A DNA stretch of 64,000 nt from Paludisphaera rhizosphaerae (GCF_011065895.1 NZ_JAALCR010000018.1:1-64000); one strand, 5' to 3'; shown: positions 40,601-50,134, counted from the stretch's first letter. The notes: a model not told the origin generated them from the sequence alone. Translations and numbers: made by a program.

Positions 40601-41005
40601 CTATCCCAACGGCAAACCGATCTGCCGGGCCTGGGAGGCGGCGTCGCGGGCGCCCCAACGGCGGGTGATGAGGCCGTCGCGGAGAGTGAACCATTCCATC
40701 GCGATGAGTTCATACGACTTGCCCGTCGGCGGGTGGCCGAGGAACTCGCCGCGGAACGTCCCGCGCTCGGTGTAGCGGACGGCGACATGGTCGTCCTCGG
40801 CGATCATCTCCTCGATGGTCAGGTTGATGGCCAGCCCCTCGATCAACTGGCGCCAGATCGACGCGGCCCGATCCATCGTCCCGGCGCCGAGAACGCCCTG
40901 GATCTCCGCGTCAGGGGCGAAGAGGGCGCGGAGGGCGTCGAGATCGCCCCGGTTGAATGCGGCGACGTAATCGCGGACCACCTGCTTGTTCGACTCTTCG
41001 GACAT
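40601..41005 (-). CDS. SnoaL-like ester cyclase/NTF2-fold protein
   Basis: 134 residues. The NTF2-like pattern is clear: N-K-Q-V-V-R-D-Y-V-A-A-F-N-R-G-D-L-D-A-L at the start, F-A-P-D-A-E-I, W-R-Q-L-I-E-G, V-A-V-R-Y-T-E-R-G-T-F-R-G-E-F-L-G-H-P-P-T-G-K and L-I-T-R-R-W. Members cyclise polyketide esters or, more often in environmental bacteria, have unknown roles. The ATG at 41005 gives the standard length; two in-frame upstream ATGs exist. It is the last gene of the leftward series and starts 28 bases after the patatin-like stop, so cotranscription is plausible though functional linkage is not evident. Confidence 0.75.
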   Translation of the reverse strand: MSEESNKQVVRDYVAAFNRGDLDALRALFAPDAEIQGVLGAGTMDRAASIWRQLIEGLAINLTIEEMIAEDDHVAVRYTERGTFRGEFLGHPPTGKSYELIAMEWFTLRDGLITRRWGARDAASQARQIGLPLG

Positions 41006-41033
41006 CACCCGCGAATCTCCTCCAGTCATCCGA

Positions 41034-43997
41034 TCAGAGACGGACGTGATCGGAGGCGTGGACGCCGCCTCCCCGCCGCCGCCACCAGTCGAGCAGACTC
41101 TCAAACCTCAGGTGGTTGCGACTCCGGCCCGTGAGCCCGTCTTCCGAAAGGTCCTCCATATTACGACGAATTCGGGCGAATTCGACGGGGTCCATGTACC
41201 AGTTCAAGGTCTCCACGTTGGGCGCGTTCGAGTCGCGCGGGGTGGTGTCGCAGGTGAAGACGACGGATCGGAAAAACTCGGGGTCGTTCTCGCGAAGCCG
41301 GCGGAACGTGTCGTGCAGGCCGTTGAGCTGAGCGTCGTTGCGGAAGTACATCGAGGAATCCCGCACATGAGCGAGCCCCTCCACCGGGAGCACCAACGAC
41401 TGAAGCCCGCCGAAGATCAGCCCGACGGACCTCGGGACGGCGTCCAGGACCGCTTCGATCCGGCCCCACATGGAAGGCGTCGCCCCTGGTTCCGAGGGAG
41501 GGGCGGCCAGAACCTCGCGGTCGAGCTTCTTGAGTCGGGCCTCGTTGGGGAACGCGCGGACCTGGATGAACAGAACGCCCGCGGCGTTCTCGGCGAGCCA
41601 GCGGGCGTGGCTGGCGACCCACGCGCCTGCGAGGTTCACGCCGTAGTTGTCGTAGTAGCCGGCGTCGACGACGTGCCTCGGCGGGAACGTCGGCAGGACC
41701 ACGGACGAGGTGACGTACGGGAACGTCGCGCTCATCCGCACCGCCGCCGCCAACCGGAGCCGCTTCCGATCGGTGGGGAACATCCGGAAGAACTCGACGG
41801 CTGAGACCGACGCCAGTTCGGGATACTCCAGATCGTAGTCGTCGGGCGTTCGGGCGTTGTCGCGCCGGTAGTCGTCCGCGAGACGACCGGCGTCCTCGAC
41901 CAGCAACGAGCGGGCGGGCGTGTACGTCAGGTCGGCCAGGGGCAGGTTGCCGATCAACAGCCGGCGGCCGTCCTCGGTCGTGATCGGAGAAAAGACGATC
42001 GATGGGACCAGCCCCTGCTCCTCGGCGTCCCGAAGCTGCTCAAAGGTCGTGTCCAGCCCCCGGTCGACGCGCCCCCAGGCTTCCTCCAGAGCGTTGCCGC
42101 GGTTATACAGAGCCGTGGGGATCAGCGAGTTGGGCAGGAAGTCGCGAAAGGCGATCTGCCAGGCGATCGGCGAGAGATAATCCGGCGGTCCTTGCAGCGC
42201 TCCTCGCGTCCCGACCGGACCGCCCGGCAGCCCGTGGCCGTCGCACTGGGAGACGACGAACCTCGCCGCGCCCAGCATCCCCCCGGACGCCCCGGTGATC
42301 AACCGGACGTGGTGCGAGAAATCATCGAGGAAGGCGTCAAGATACCCCAGAACCGTCTCGGCCCAAACTCCCGCTCGAAGGGCGCCGCCGCTGACGGCGA
42401 CAACCACCAAAATGGGCTTCGGCGAGGGACGCGAAGCGGTCGCGAACGAGCGCCGCCAGTTCTCAAGCCACCGCTCGCGATGCGATGCGTCCCGCAAGGC
42501 CGCCGCGGGCGCGGAGGCTCCGTCGGCGAAGTCCAGGGTGCGGCGTTCGAAGCCCTGAAGGTCCACAATCCCCGTGTAACTCGCCGGCATCCCGCCCTGA
42601 ACGGAGAGCTGTCGCGCGAACTGCTCCAGAGTGCCCGGATAACGGTCGGATAGATCGTCCAGCCGGACCTCGTAGTCGAGCGAACCAACCAGCGACAGCA
42701 GCATCGCGGTGGCCGCCGCGATCCCGACCCGCCAGCGCAGCGGGCGAGTCCCAAGCCAGGTTACGGTGGTCGCCAGCAGCCCCAGCGCCGTGCAAAGCGA
42801 GAACGCGGCCGGGAACCGCGACCGCAACACGTCCGGGCCGGCGACCCAGTACGGAATCAGAAAGACGGCCGAAAGGACAAGGAACAGGTTCCTCATGTTC
42901 GCGTGGGCGTCGAGCCGATCGCGGTCGAGTCTCCAGACCGTCCACCAGGCCGGGTCCTCGCGACGCGCCCAGCGCTTCAGGGCGTGCCAGAGTTCATGGA
43001 GCCGGGTCGCCGGTCGAATCGTCGCCAGGGCCCCCAGTGTCGCCGCGCCGGCCGCAATCCCGATCAGCCAGGGCTCATCGACGACCGACTCCGGGACCAA
43101 GGGCCTCGCCACGGGAATCAACGCCGGGATCGCCAACGCCAACGTCGCCGGGACGCCGAAGACCGCCATGAACCACGAGAGACGGCCCGCCGCGTTCGAC
43201 CTTCCCAGCATTCCAGCCGGTCCGCCGTCCGGCGTTCCCCGCATCGACCGGGGGATCGGCAGCCCGCTCGCCCTCGCCGCGGTCGCGAACCGGGGCCAGA
43301 TCTGATGCTCGGGCTCGTGGCGATGGATCTCGTGATCGCGGGTGAACAACAGATAGACCATCCAGCCGGTGAACAGCGTCACGCCGAACGCGGCCCATCC
43401 TCGGGTCGTCGCGTCGAAGTGCCAGAAGAGCCCCGGCATCCCGACTCCCGCGAGACCGCCGTAGACAATCCAGTACACCAGGGCGATCTCCGCCGCGATC
43501 AGCAACCCGGACAGGCTCGACAGGCAGAGAGCCCCCAGCACGGGCGCCAGCCTCCACATCCGGCCGACCGCCAGGACGATCACCGCAACCGCCGCCGTCT
43601 GCTGCCAGTGGTCGACCATCAAGGCGACTTCGTCCTCGCCCCGGCCGAGGACCCGGCTCCCCAACCGATCCTGAGCGAGAAACAGGCAGATCGGCGCCGT
43701 CGCCAGCAAGGCCCCCATCGCGAGCCAGGGGAGTCGTCCCCAGGGCGTCAGCCTCCTCGTCGTCCGAAGCGCCCGTCGGTGCAGCGCGACGACCTGTCGC
43801 CGTCGCGTTCCTCGCGCGGGAACCTCCCTGAGCAGCAGGCAGACCGGCGCCGTCGCTAGCAGCGTGATCATCGCGACCAGCGGGATGCGACCCCACGGCC
43901 GAGGCCGCAAAACCACCGCCCGAGCCTGCTCATACAGCGCGACGGCCCAGAGCCATTTCGACCCGCGACCGACCTCGCGAGGCGTGGAGCCGATCAT
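41034..43997 (-). CDS. Membrane patatin-like phospholipase
   Basis: 987 residues. The N-terminal ~480 residues hold about eight to ten membrane helices, beginning with a duplicated unit (two copies of P-W-G-R-[IL]-P then L-L-A-T-A-P-[VI]-C-L). The C-terminal half is patatin-like: S-G-G-A-L-R-A-G-V-W near 537 (oxyanion loop), G-A-S-G-G-M-L-G near 569 (nucleophile Ser in GxSxG), and V-D-A-G-Y-Y-D-N-Y-G near 778 (catalytic Asp of the dyad). It would hydrolyse membrane lipids. GGGAGGTGG before ATG 43997 fixes the start. It lies 68 bases downstream of the isoamylase stop. Confidence 0.8.
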   Translation of the reverse strand: MIGSTPREVGRGSKWLWAVALYEQARAVVLRPRPWGRIPLVAMITLLATAPVCLLLREVPARGTRRRQVVALHRRALRTTRRLTPWGRLPWLAMGALLATAPICLFLAQDRLGSRVLGRGEDEVALMVDHWQQTAAVAVIVLAVGRMWRLAPVLGALCLSSLSGLLIAAEIALVYWIVYGGLAGVGMPGLFWHFDATTRGWAAFGVTLFTGWMVYLLFTRDHEIHRHEPEHQIWPRFATAARASGLPIPRSMRGTPDGGPAGMLGRSNAAGRLSWFMAVFGVPATLALAIPALIPVARPLVPESVVDEPWLIGIAAGAATLGALATIRPATRLHELWHALKRWARREDPAWWTVWRLDRDRLDAHANMRNLFLVLSAVFLIPYWVAGPDVLRSRFPAAFSLCTALGLLATTVTWLGTRPLRWRVGIAAATAMLLSLVGSLDYEVRLDDLSDRYPGTLEQFARQLSVQGGMPASYTGIVDLQGFERRTLDFADGASAPAAALRDASHRERWLENWRRSFATASRPSPKPILVVVAVSGGALRAGVWAETVLGYLDAFLDDFSHHVRLITGASGGMLGAARFVVSQCDGHGLPGGPVGTRGALQGPPDYLSPIAWQIAFRDFLPNSLIPTALYNRGNALEEAWGRVDRGLDTTFEQLRDAEEQGLVPSIVFSPITTEDGRRLLIGNLPLADLTYTPARSLLVEDAGRLADDYRRDNARTPDDYDLEYPELASVSAVEFFRMFPTDRKRLRLAAAVRMSATFPYVTSSVVLPTFPPRHVVDAGYYDNYGVNLAGAWVASHARWLAENAAGVLFIQVRAFPNEARLKKLDREVLAAPPSEPGATPSMWGRIEAVLDAVPRSVGLIFGGLQSLVLPVEGLAHVRDSSMYFRNDAQLNGLHDTFRRLRENDPEFFRSVVFTCDTTPRDSNAPNVETLNWYMDPVEFARIRRNMEDLSEDGLTGRSRNHLRFESLLDWWRRRGGGVHASDHVRL

Positions 43998-44065
43998 GAC
44001 GCCACCTCCCGAACACGTTGCGATGGCGAGACTCTTATGTGAGACGACACGCAAGGCGCGTCGGT

Positions 44066-46429
44066 TCAGGGTTTCTCCACAAAGACCGCCACCGATCGCG
44101 ACGTCGTCTTGTAAGTCGACGCGTCGACCCGCAGCGGCGGGTTCGCGATATTGTCATGGTTTTCGAGCGCGGCCGAGGTGTCGACGACGAGGTGCCAACG
44201 ATTGCCAGGCAGGTTGGCGGGGAGCGTCGCCGTGATGTCGGCCGAGAACGCGTTATAGGCGACGAGGATCGACGGCGACGCATCAGCGGCCTCCGTCCCA
44301 TCCAGGCGAAAGGCGATAAAGTGGTTCTGGGTGTTGTCCAGATAGGCGCCGTCGGCCTCCTGACCGTCGTCGCGAATCCAGGTGACGTCCTTAAGGCCGT
44401 TGGCGTTGTGGTCCCGACCGTCGAAGAACTCCCCTCGCCGCAGCGCCGCGTGGTCGCGACGGAACTGGAACATGGCTTTCGCGTAGGCGAGGTGATGCGG
44501 GAACCTCGTCTGAAGGTCGTAGTCGAGATAGAACCGGTCGTTGTCGAGGTTGAACGGGTTGTTGTTGCCGAGCTGCGAGCGGTACATCTCGTCCCCACCG
44601 ACGATCATCGGGACGCCGGCCGAAACAAGCAAGAGGGCCAGGCCGGTACGCGCCGCCTGCCGCTGAAGCGCCGGGTCGCCTCCCTGGTCCCACGAGATGT
44701 TGCGGTCGTCGTCCGCCCCGCCCGCCGACGGACCAAGCGGGAAAGGCTGGTTGTTTTGCTTGTGCAGGAAGCTGTAGAGATCGCGGAGCGTGAAGCCGTC
44801 GTGGGCGACGATGTAATTGACGCCGTTGTAGGGTTTCCGACCGCTGGCCTGGAAGATGTCGGACGAGCCGGCGAACAGGGTGATGAGCTGGGCCGGAGAA
44901 ACTTCATTGCCGCCGATCCCGAGCTTGTTCTGCTTCTGCCGGATCGGGTAGCGGAATCGGTCGTCCCACTCCGTCCAGCCGAACGGAAACTGGCCGAGTT
45001 GGAAGGTGCCGAACCCTTTGGCGCCGTAAGGCTCGGCGATCAGATCGACGCCTGAACCATCGAGACCGCGCGCGGGCAGGTCGGCGACGGCGCGTTTGAG
45101 GAAGCCGTCGGTCGAAGAGTTGTCGAAGCTGAAGTCGCCGTGCGTCTGGCTGTTCCCGAGCACAGCGGCCAGATCGAACCGGAAGCCGTCGACCCCCATC
45201 TGCTCGGTCCAGTATTTCAGGGAATCGAGGACGAGGTCGCGAGTGACCGGGGCGGCGGTGTTGACGTTCGGCCCCACGCCGTTGTTGTTCGCGTAGTAGC
45301 CGTTGCGAAGCCATCGGTTGGGCCGGCCGTCGTCCTGATACGGGGCGTTGTCATCGCGAAGCTCGTAGTACGTCGCGTTGTCGAGGCCCCGCCAACTGAG
45401 AATGGAAGCGATGGAGCCGGTCTCCTTGTCGACGTCCCCCTCGCCGGTGTGGTTGTAGACGACGTCGAGGATGACCTTGATCCCCGCGTCGTGGAAGGCG
45501 CGGACCATCTGCTTGAACTCGCGGGTCGGTCCTCCCCAGGACTTGTTGGCCGCGTAGCGACGGTCTGGCGAGAAGAAGCTGTCGGGGTCGTATCCCCAGT
45601 AATTGTCCCCAACGGCGGAGCCGGGGGTGAGGTCGTTCTGGTCGTTCTGGAGTTCGTAGATCGGGAGGAACTCGACGGCCGTGACGCCGAGATCCTTGAG
45701 CGCGGCCGCCTTGCGTGCCGCGCCCGCGTAAGTGCCGCGCTCGGCGGCCGGAACGCCGGCGTCCTGGGCCGTGAGGCCGCGAAGGTGGACCTCATAGATC
45801 AGGTCGTCCTTGAGCGTACGCTGGGGATGGACGCCCACGTCGACGGCGACGTCGGCGAGGACGACGCCCTTGGGGGCTATGATGCCGGTGTCGTCGGCGC
45901 GATGGGCTGAGCCCGAGAGGTACAGGTCGCCGTTGGGGTGCAACTGGTTGCGGGCGTCGTGGCTCACCTCGCGGGCGTAGGGGTCGAGCAGCAGCTTGTT
46001 GGGATTGAAGCGGTTCCCCTTGTCGTCGACGTCCGACACGAACCCGTCGGCGGTCCCCTTCTTCCAACTCGCGACGTACGGCCAGTTCGGCCCCCAGGCG
46101 CGGTAGCCGTAGAAGACGGCCCCGGAGAGGCCGGCGCTCTGGAGGTCGGCGGCGGAGACGGTCTTCGACCAGACGTGGGACGTCGGGTCGTTATCCAGAG
46201 GGAGGGCGAGTTTCTCCGCTTCCCCCTCGGGGTTCGCGTAGATCCAGACTTCGATGCGAGTCGCCGGAGCGGAATAGACCCGGAAGGTCACGCCGCCCGT
46301 GGCGTCGAGCGAGGGCCCGAGCGGAGCAGCGAGCGCGGCGTTGGCGATACCCACAAGCGAGGTGACGACGGCCAGAGCCGTCAAAAGGCGACGGGCGAAG
46401 GACCGAGGGAGTCGTCTTGAGAAGGACAC
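44066..46429 (-). CDS. Secreted isoamylase-type glycogen debranching enzyme (GH13)
   Basis: 787 residues starting with GTG (GGAG about 7 bases upstream). A signal peptide with an Arg-rich front spans about 1-35 (A-N-A-A-L-A-A-P). An N-terminal CBM48-like sandwich (V-T-F-R-V-Y-S-A-P-A-T-R-I-E) precedes the GH13 barrel with D-V-V-Y-N-H-T, G-F-R-F-D-L-A (nucleophile Asp419), L-I-A-E-P-Y (acid Glu466) and V-A-H-D-G-F-T (Asp544). The length and secretion match bacterial extracellular isoamylase, which cuts alpha-1,6 branches of glycogen and amylopectin, rather than cytosolic GlgX. It follows the GH31 and small beta-rich genes in the same leftward operon. Confidence 0.9.
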   Translation of the reverse strand: MSFSRRLPRSFARRLLTALAVVTSLVGIANAALAAPLGPSLDATGGVTFRVYSAPATRIEVWIYANPEGEAEKLALPLDNDPTSHVWSKTVSAADLQSAGLSGAVFYGYRAWGPNWPYVASWKKGTADGFVSDVDDKGNRFNPNKLLLDPYAREVSHDARNQLHPNGDLYLSGSAHRADDTGIIAPKGVVLADVAVDVGVHPQRTLKDDLIYEVHLRGLTAQDAGVPAAERGTYAGAARKAAALKDLGVTAVEFLPIYELQNDQNDLTPGSAVGDNYWGYDPDSFFSPDRRYAANKSWGGPTREFKQMVRAFHDAGIKVILDVVYNHTGEGDVDKETGSIASILSWRGLDNATYYELRDDNAPYQDDGRPNRWLRNGYYANNNGVGPNVNTAAPVTRDLVLDSLKYWTEQMGVDGFRFDLAAVLGNSQTHGDFSFDNSSTDGFLKRAVADLPARGLDGSGVDLIAEPYGAKGFGTFQLGQFPFGWTEWDDRFRYPIRQKQNKLGIGGNEVSPAQLITLFAGSSDIFQASGRKPYNGVNYIVAHDGFTLRDLYSFLHKQNNQPFPLGPSAGGADDDRNISWDQGGDPALQRQAARTGLALLLVSAGVPMIVGGDEMYRSQLGNNNPFNLDNDRFYLDYDLQTRFPHHLAYAKAMFQFRRDHAALRRGEFFDGRDHNANGLKDVTWIRDDGQEADGAYLDNTQNHFIAFRLDGTEAADASPSILVAYNAFSADITATLPANLPGNRWHLVVDTSAALENHDNIANPPLRVDASTYKTTSRSVAVFVEKP

Positions 46430-46486
46430 GGCTCGCTCCGGAGGGAGGATGTTCGGTTCCCGAATCGGCGAGAGGATTTTTTGCGC

Positions 46487-47248
46487 TCAGTAGCCGGCTT
46501 TCTTGCGGACGTCGGGAAGCGCGGCGACGAAGTAGCGTCCCTGGTTGTCGTCTCGAAACGGACGACCCTCGGCGTAGTAGATGAGGTCGTAAACGACGAC
46601 GGCCTGGTTGGGCACCTGGACTCCCTGAGTCGTCCAGATCACATGCCCGTGCTCGTCGAGCTTCTCCGTGCGGACGAGGTCGACGGCCGTCTCGGCGAGG
46701 GGCGTCGGCGAGTTCAAAATGCGATAACGCGCGATCAGGCGATCGACGACGGGAGCGGCGGCGACGGTGGCGAGGAACTCGTTGAGAGGCCGAGAGGGCT
46801 GCACCACGATCGTCGAGTCGATGACGTGGATCTCGATCTGGTAGAACCGGAAGCGGTAGTTCTTGCCCCAGTTGCTGTCGTAGTAGATCCGGCCGCCGGC
46901 GTCCTGGTAGGTGAAATAAACTTCCACCCAGTCGGCGTCGGCCGGAATGTCGGCGTCTCCCAGGAGCTTGGGAGCGCGAATGACGGCCATCTGAGGAATA
47001 TGGTCGGGCTCGCCGACCCAACTGACGAGCCGGGTGGCCTGGAAGGGGGCGTTCTCCTTGTAGCGGAGGTGGGCCTCGACCGGCCGCGCAGGGTCGCCGA
47101 ATTTGTAGTCGTCGTGGGGAGGGACGACGCGGAACGGGTCGAAGCGGATCAGGGCCGTCGAACCGGCCCGGAAGGCGCCCCGGATTTCCTCTCGGAAGTT
47201 CCGGGTGAAGATCATCTGGGCTCTCGAATCGGTTTCAACGTGTTGCAC
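46487..47248 (-). CDS. Beta-rich protein of unknown function, possibly carbohydrate-binding (253 aa)
   Basis: I do not recognise a named family with certainty. There is no signal peptide. The start is GTG with GGGAG about 9 bases upstream. Y-Y-D-S-N-W-G-K-N-Y at 122-131 resembles the D-x-N-x-G-x-N-Y loop seen in CBM25/CBM53-type starch-binding modules, and the surrounding strands (V-E-V-Y-F-T-Y-Q-D then F-R-F-Y-Q-I-E-I-H-V) fit a beta-sandwich. It lies between the GH31 (60-base gap) and isoamylase (57-base gap) genes, which supports a role in alpha-glucan handling. This is inference. Confidence 0.6.
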   Translation of the reverse strand: MQHVETDSRAQMIFTRNFREEIRGAFRAGSTALIRFDPFRVVPPHDDYKFGDPARPVEAHLRYKENAPFQATRLVSWVGEPDHIPQMAVIRAPKLLGDADIPADADWVEVYFTYQDAGGRIYYDSNWGKNYRFRFYQIEIHVIDSTIVVQPSRPLNEFLATVAAAPVVDRLIARYRILNSPTPLAETAVDLVRTEKLDEHGHVIWTTQGVQVPNQAVVVYDLIYYAEGRPFRDDNQGRYFVAALPDVRKKAGY

Positions 47249-47308
47249 GATGGGTCTCCCTCGTCTGGACCGGGGTCGCTTGGGCGTCGAGAGGCGGCTC
47301 GGGCCGGC

Positions 47309-50134
47309 TCACAGGAAGAGGGCCGTCACGGTGACGTCGGGCAGAGAGTCGAACACCTTGATGAACGTGACCTCGATGCTCGGATTCCAGTAGTAAGCGT
47401 CGGCCGCCGAGCCGGTGAGGTTCTCGGGACTGCCGACGTCGGGCAGGGCGGCGCCGCCGACCGACACCGTCGACGGACGGCGAGTCCCCGGCAGGGCGAT
47501 GAAGTAAAAGGGCTCGCGAGGCGTGAACCCGTCCTTGAGCCGGTGGACGCGAATCTCCTGGCCGCCGGCGACGCTCTTGTGGCTGACCTCGGTGATGCGG
47601 AAGACCTCGTTCTCCGCGGCGTCGGTGGTAATCCCGTCGTCCAGGTAGAGGCGGTAGGAGCTGTCCGGCCCGGGGTAGATGTTCAGGGTCAGCGGGTTCT
47701 GCGGCAACTGACCCACGTACTGCTCAAGCTCGCGGGTCGGCAGGATCGCCCCGGCGCGGACGTAGATCGGCACCAGGTCGAGGGGCGCGAAGTAGTCGAA
47801 GGCGGGTATGCCGCCGGTCACCGGAGCCTCGAGCTTGGCTCGATTGTCCTTGAAGGAGTACCAGTCGCTCCTGGCCGGGAGGTAGACCTGCCGGATCGGC
47901 GGGGACGGGGGCGAAGCGGTCTCGTGCTGCTCGATGATCGGGGCGATGAGCAGGTCTCGCCCGACGAAGAACTCGCTGTCGGCCCAGCGCGGGTCGTAGA
48001 CGTTCGGGTCGTGAGGGTCGTTGACGAACAGAGCCCTGCTGACGGGTACGCCCGTCTGGGTCCACTCGAACATGGCGTCATAGAAGAGCTGAAGGAGCCG
48101 ATACCGCAGCTCGACGTACTTGCGACAGTTCGTCGGCACGGGCTCCTGGTAGCGGAAGGCCTCCTGGAACTCCTTCACGTAACCGTTGTAGTGGTTGCGG
48201 AACCAGGGAAGGAAGGCCCCGGCGTGCATCCAGCGCGTGAAAAGCTCGTAGTTGGTGATCTGACCGACGACCTTCGAGCCTTCGATGCGGCCCTGGCCGA
48301 CCGATCCGGAACCCGTGGCGAAGCCGCCGATGTCCGCGCCGTTGATCGGGATGCCGGAGAGGCCCAGGTTGAGCACCTGGGGGACGTTGACACGGAGATA
48401 ATCCCAGCTCGACGGGGAGTCGCCCGTCCAGAGGCCGGCGTAGCGCTGCATGCCGGCGTAACCGCCCCGGGCGATGATGAAGTTGCGCGTCTTATCGGCG
48501 ACCTCGCTGCGGAGGGTCTGAATTCCGTCCCAGGTCCCGATGAGGAGCGTGAGGGCGTAAGCGTTGTGGATGACGGCGTTGGGCACGGGGGGGCCGGCGT
48601 CGGGGTTCTGCATCAGCGACAGCGGGAAGGTCTTCGGTTGAGTCGCTCCCACGACGTTCAGGGCCGGACATGTCATGTCTTGCCAGATCATGTCCATTTT
48701 GAGGTCCTGGATCAGGTGCTTGTACTGCCGCCCCCAGGCCTTGCGGACCTTCGCACGCGAGTAGTCGCTGTAGCGCCCCTGGGCGCCCAGCGCCATCGAC
48801 CCGTTCCTGAACACCTTGGGGGGATAGGCGGTGAAGTAGGTGTTGCTCCCGAAATTGTCGCCGTAGCTGACGTCGCCGAGAAAGAGGGGATCGGGGTTTG
48901 AGGGGGCCGGGTCCTCGCCCGGGAAGAACTGGCTCGCGAGCAGACCCCCGGCGGTGTTCATCGCCTGGAGTTGATCGTAGGCCGCCATGTCGCCCTTCTC
49001 GTCGAACATATTGTCGGTCAGCAGCGGGGTGATGTTGGTGCTGCACTTGAAACCGTGGTCGTGCAGGCCGGAGAGGTATCGGGCGGCGTTCGGAAACTTG
49101 ATCTCGCTATGGGTGAAGGTGCGATAGTTGTCCTGAAAGTCAACGTCGATATGAAGGCCGTCGAGCGGGATCGCGGCGGCGCGGTAGCCGTTGGCGGCGG
49201 CCGAAAGGGTGGCGGAGTCGAAGTAGCCGTACGCCCCCTGGTGGAAGCCGAAGACGTACTTGGGCGGCATGGGCGACCGGCCGGTGAGCGTCGTGTATTG
49301 CGCGAGGACGCCGCGAACGTCGTCGCCGGCCATGAAGTAGTAGTCCATCTCCCCGTAGAGCGCGCCGAAGTAATACTTGCCGTACATATCGGAGTAGTCG
49401 CTCGCCCCGATGTTGAAATAGGACTGAGCCGGATTGTCGAAGAAGACGCCGTACGCGTACGGGTCGCCCGCGAAGTCGCCGATCGGGCTCGGATTGACTT
49501 CGAGCAGCAGCGGGACCGAGCAATACAGGGGCTCGGAGGGATTCAACGGATTGTTCCCCTCACTCTCGGGGAGCGCGGGCGCGCTGTTGTAGGAGAAGTT
49601 GTCGAAGTTGAAGAACGTCATCGTGAATTCGTTCTTGAACAACTGGGCGCCCGCCTTCGAGCCGAACCCGCAATAGCGCGCGTTGGCGGGGTAGGTCTTG
49701 AAGTTCGCGACGACCTCCTGAAAGGGAATGTAGACGAGGTTGTAGCCCGGCATGTCGGCGCTGATCAACTGGCCGCCGCGGAAGACCTGGATCCCGTACG
49801 GCTTCAGGTTGATTCGGACCTGGATCGAGCCGGTGTCGACGTCGAGATGATCGCCCCCCTTGTTGACGACCAGAGAGAGCGGCACGCCCCCCGTCAGGTC
49901 GCGTTCGACGACCGCGAAGGAGGTCTCCGTGGTGTAGTCGGGAGTGACGACCGGTCGGAAACGGACCCGAAAGCAAGTCGGCCCGAGGAAGGAGACGCGG
50001 AGGCTCATCCCCGGCGTGGACATGTCGAGGTCGATCGCGTCGCCGGTTCGACGCGTGTTGACAATGTCGCCGATCGGCTTCCAGTCGCCGTTGTTCGGCG
50101 TAAAGCTGTGGACGTAGACGTACTGATGGGGCAC
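47309..50134 (-). CDS. GH31 enzyme resembling alpha-1,4-glucan lyase
   Basis: 941 residues from GTG 50134 (AAGGGA upstream); a GTG at 50188 would add 18 residues but lacks a ribosome site. GH31 signatures in order: F-G-F-H-Q-G-A-Y-G-Y; D-G-L-H-I-D-V-D-F-Q-D-N-Y-R-T-F-T; C-S-T-N-I-T-P; I-W-Q-D-M-T-C-P-A-L (nucleophile Asp486); A-R-G-G-Y-A-G; L-W-T-G-D-S (acid Asp572); A-D-I-G-G-F; F-L-P-W-F-R-N-H-Y. GH31 hydrolases usually have N-E after D-M; here it is T-C, as in the D-M-T-V-P-A I remember from algal/fungal alpha-1,4-glucan lyases. Lyases release 1,5-anhydrofructose from starch ends. No signal peptide. Alternative: a divergent alpha-glucosidase. Confidence 0.75.
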   Translation of the reverse strand: MPHQYVYVHSFTPNNGDWKPIGDIVNTRRTGDAIDLDMSTPGMSLRVSFLGPTCFRVRFRPVVTPDYTTETSFAVVERDLTGGVPLSLVVNKGGDHLDVDTGSIQVRINLKPYGIQVFRGGQLISADMPGYNLVYIPFQEVVANFKTYPANARYCGFGSKAGAQLFKNEFTMTFFNFDNFSYNSAPALPESEGNNPLNPSEPLYCSVPLLLEVNPSPIGDFAGDPYAYGVFFDNPAQSYFNIGASDYSDMYGKYYFGALYGEMDYYFMAGDDVRGVLAQYTTLTGRSPMPPKYVFGFHQGAYGYFDSATLSAAANGYRAAAIPLDGLHIDVDFQDNYRTFTHSEIKFPNAARYLSGLHDHGFKCSTNITPLLTDNMFDEKGDMAAYDQLQAMNTAGGLLASQFFPGEDPAPSNPDPLFLGDVSYGDNFGSNTYFTAYPPKVFRNGSMALGAQGRYSDYSRAKVRKAWGRQYKHLIQDLKMDMIWQDMTCPALNVVGATQPKTFPLSLMQNPDAGPPVPNAVIHNAYALTLLIGTWDGIQTLRSEVADKTRNFIIARGGYAGMQRYAGLWTGDSPSSWDYLRVNVPQVLNLGLSGIPINGADIGGFATGSGSVGQGRIEGSKVVGQITNYELFTRWMHAGAFLPWFRNHYNGYVKEFQEAFRYQEPVPTNCRKYVELRYRLLQLFYDAMFEWTQTGVPVSRALFVNDPHDPNVYDPRWADSEFFVGRDLLIAPIIEQHETASPPSPPIRQVYLPARSDWYSFKDNRAKLEAPVTGGIPAFDYFAPLDLVPIYVRAGAILPTRELEQYVGQLPQNPLTLNIYPGPDSSYRLYLDDGITTDAAENEVFRITEVSHKSVAGGQEIRVHRLKDGFTPREPFYFIALPGTRRPSTVSVGGAALPDVGSPENLTGSAADAYYWNPSIEVTFIKVFDSLPDVTVTALFL

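Noticed and set aside
46481-48901. 806-codon open frame on the + strand
   Set aside because: It is antisense to the well-supported GH31 and small beta-rich genes. High GC keeps the opposite strand open; there is no ribosome site or domain.
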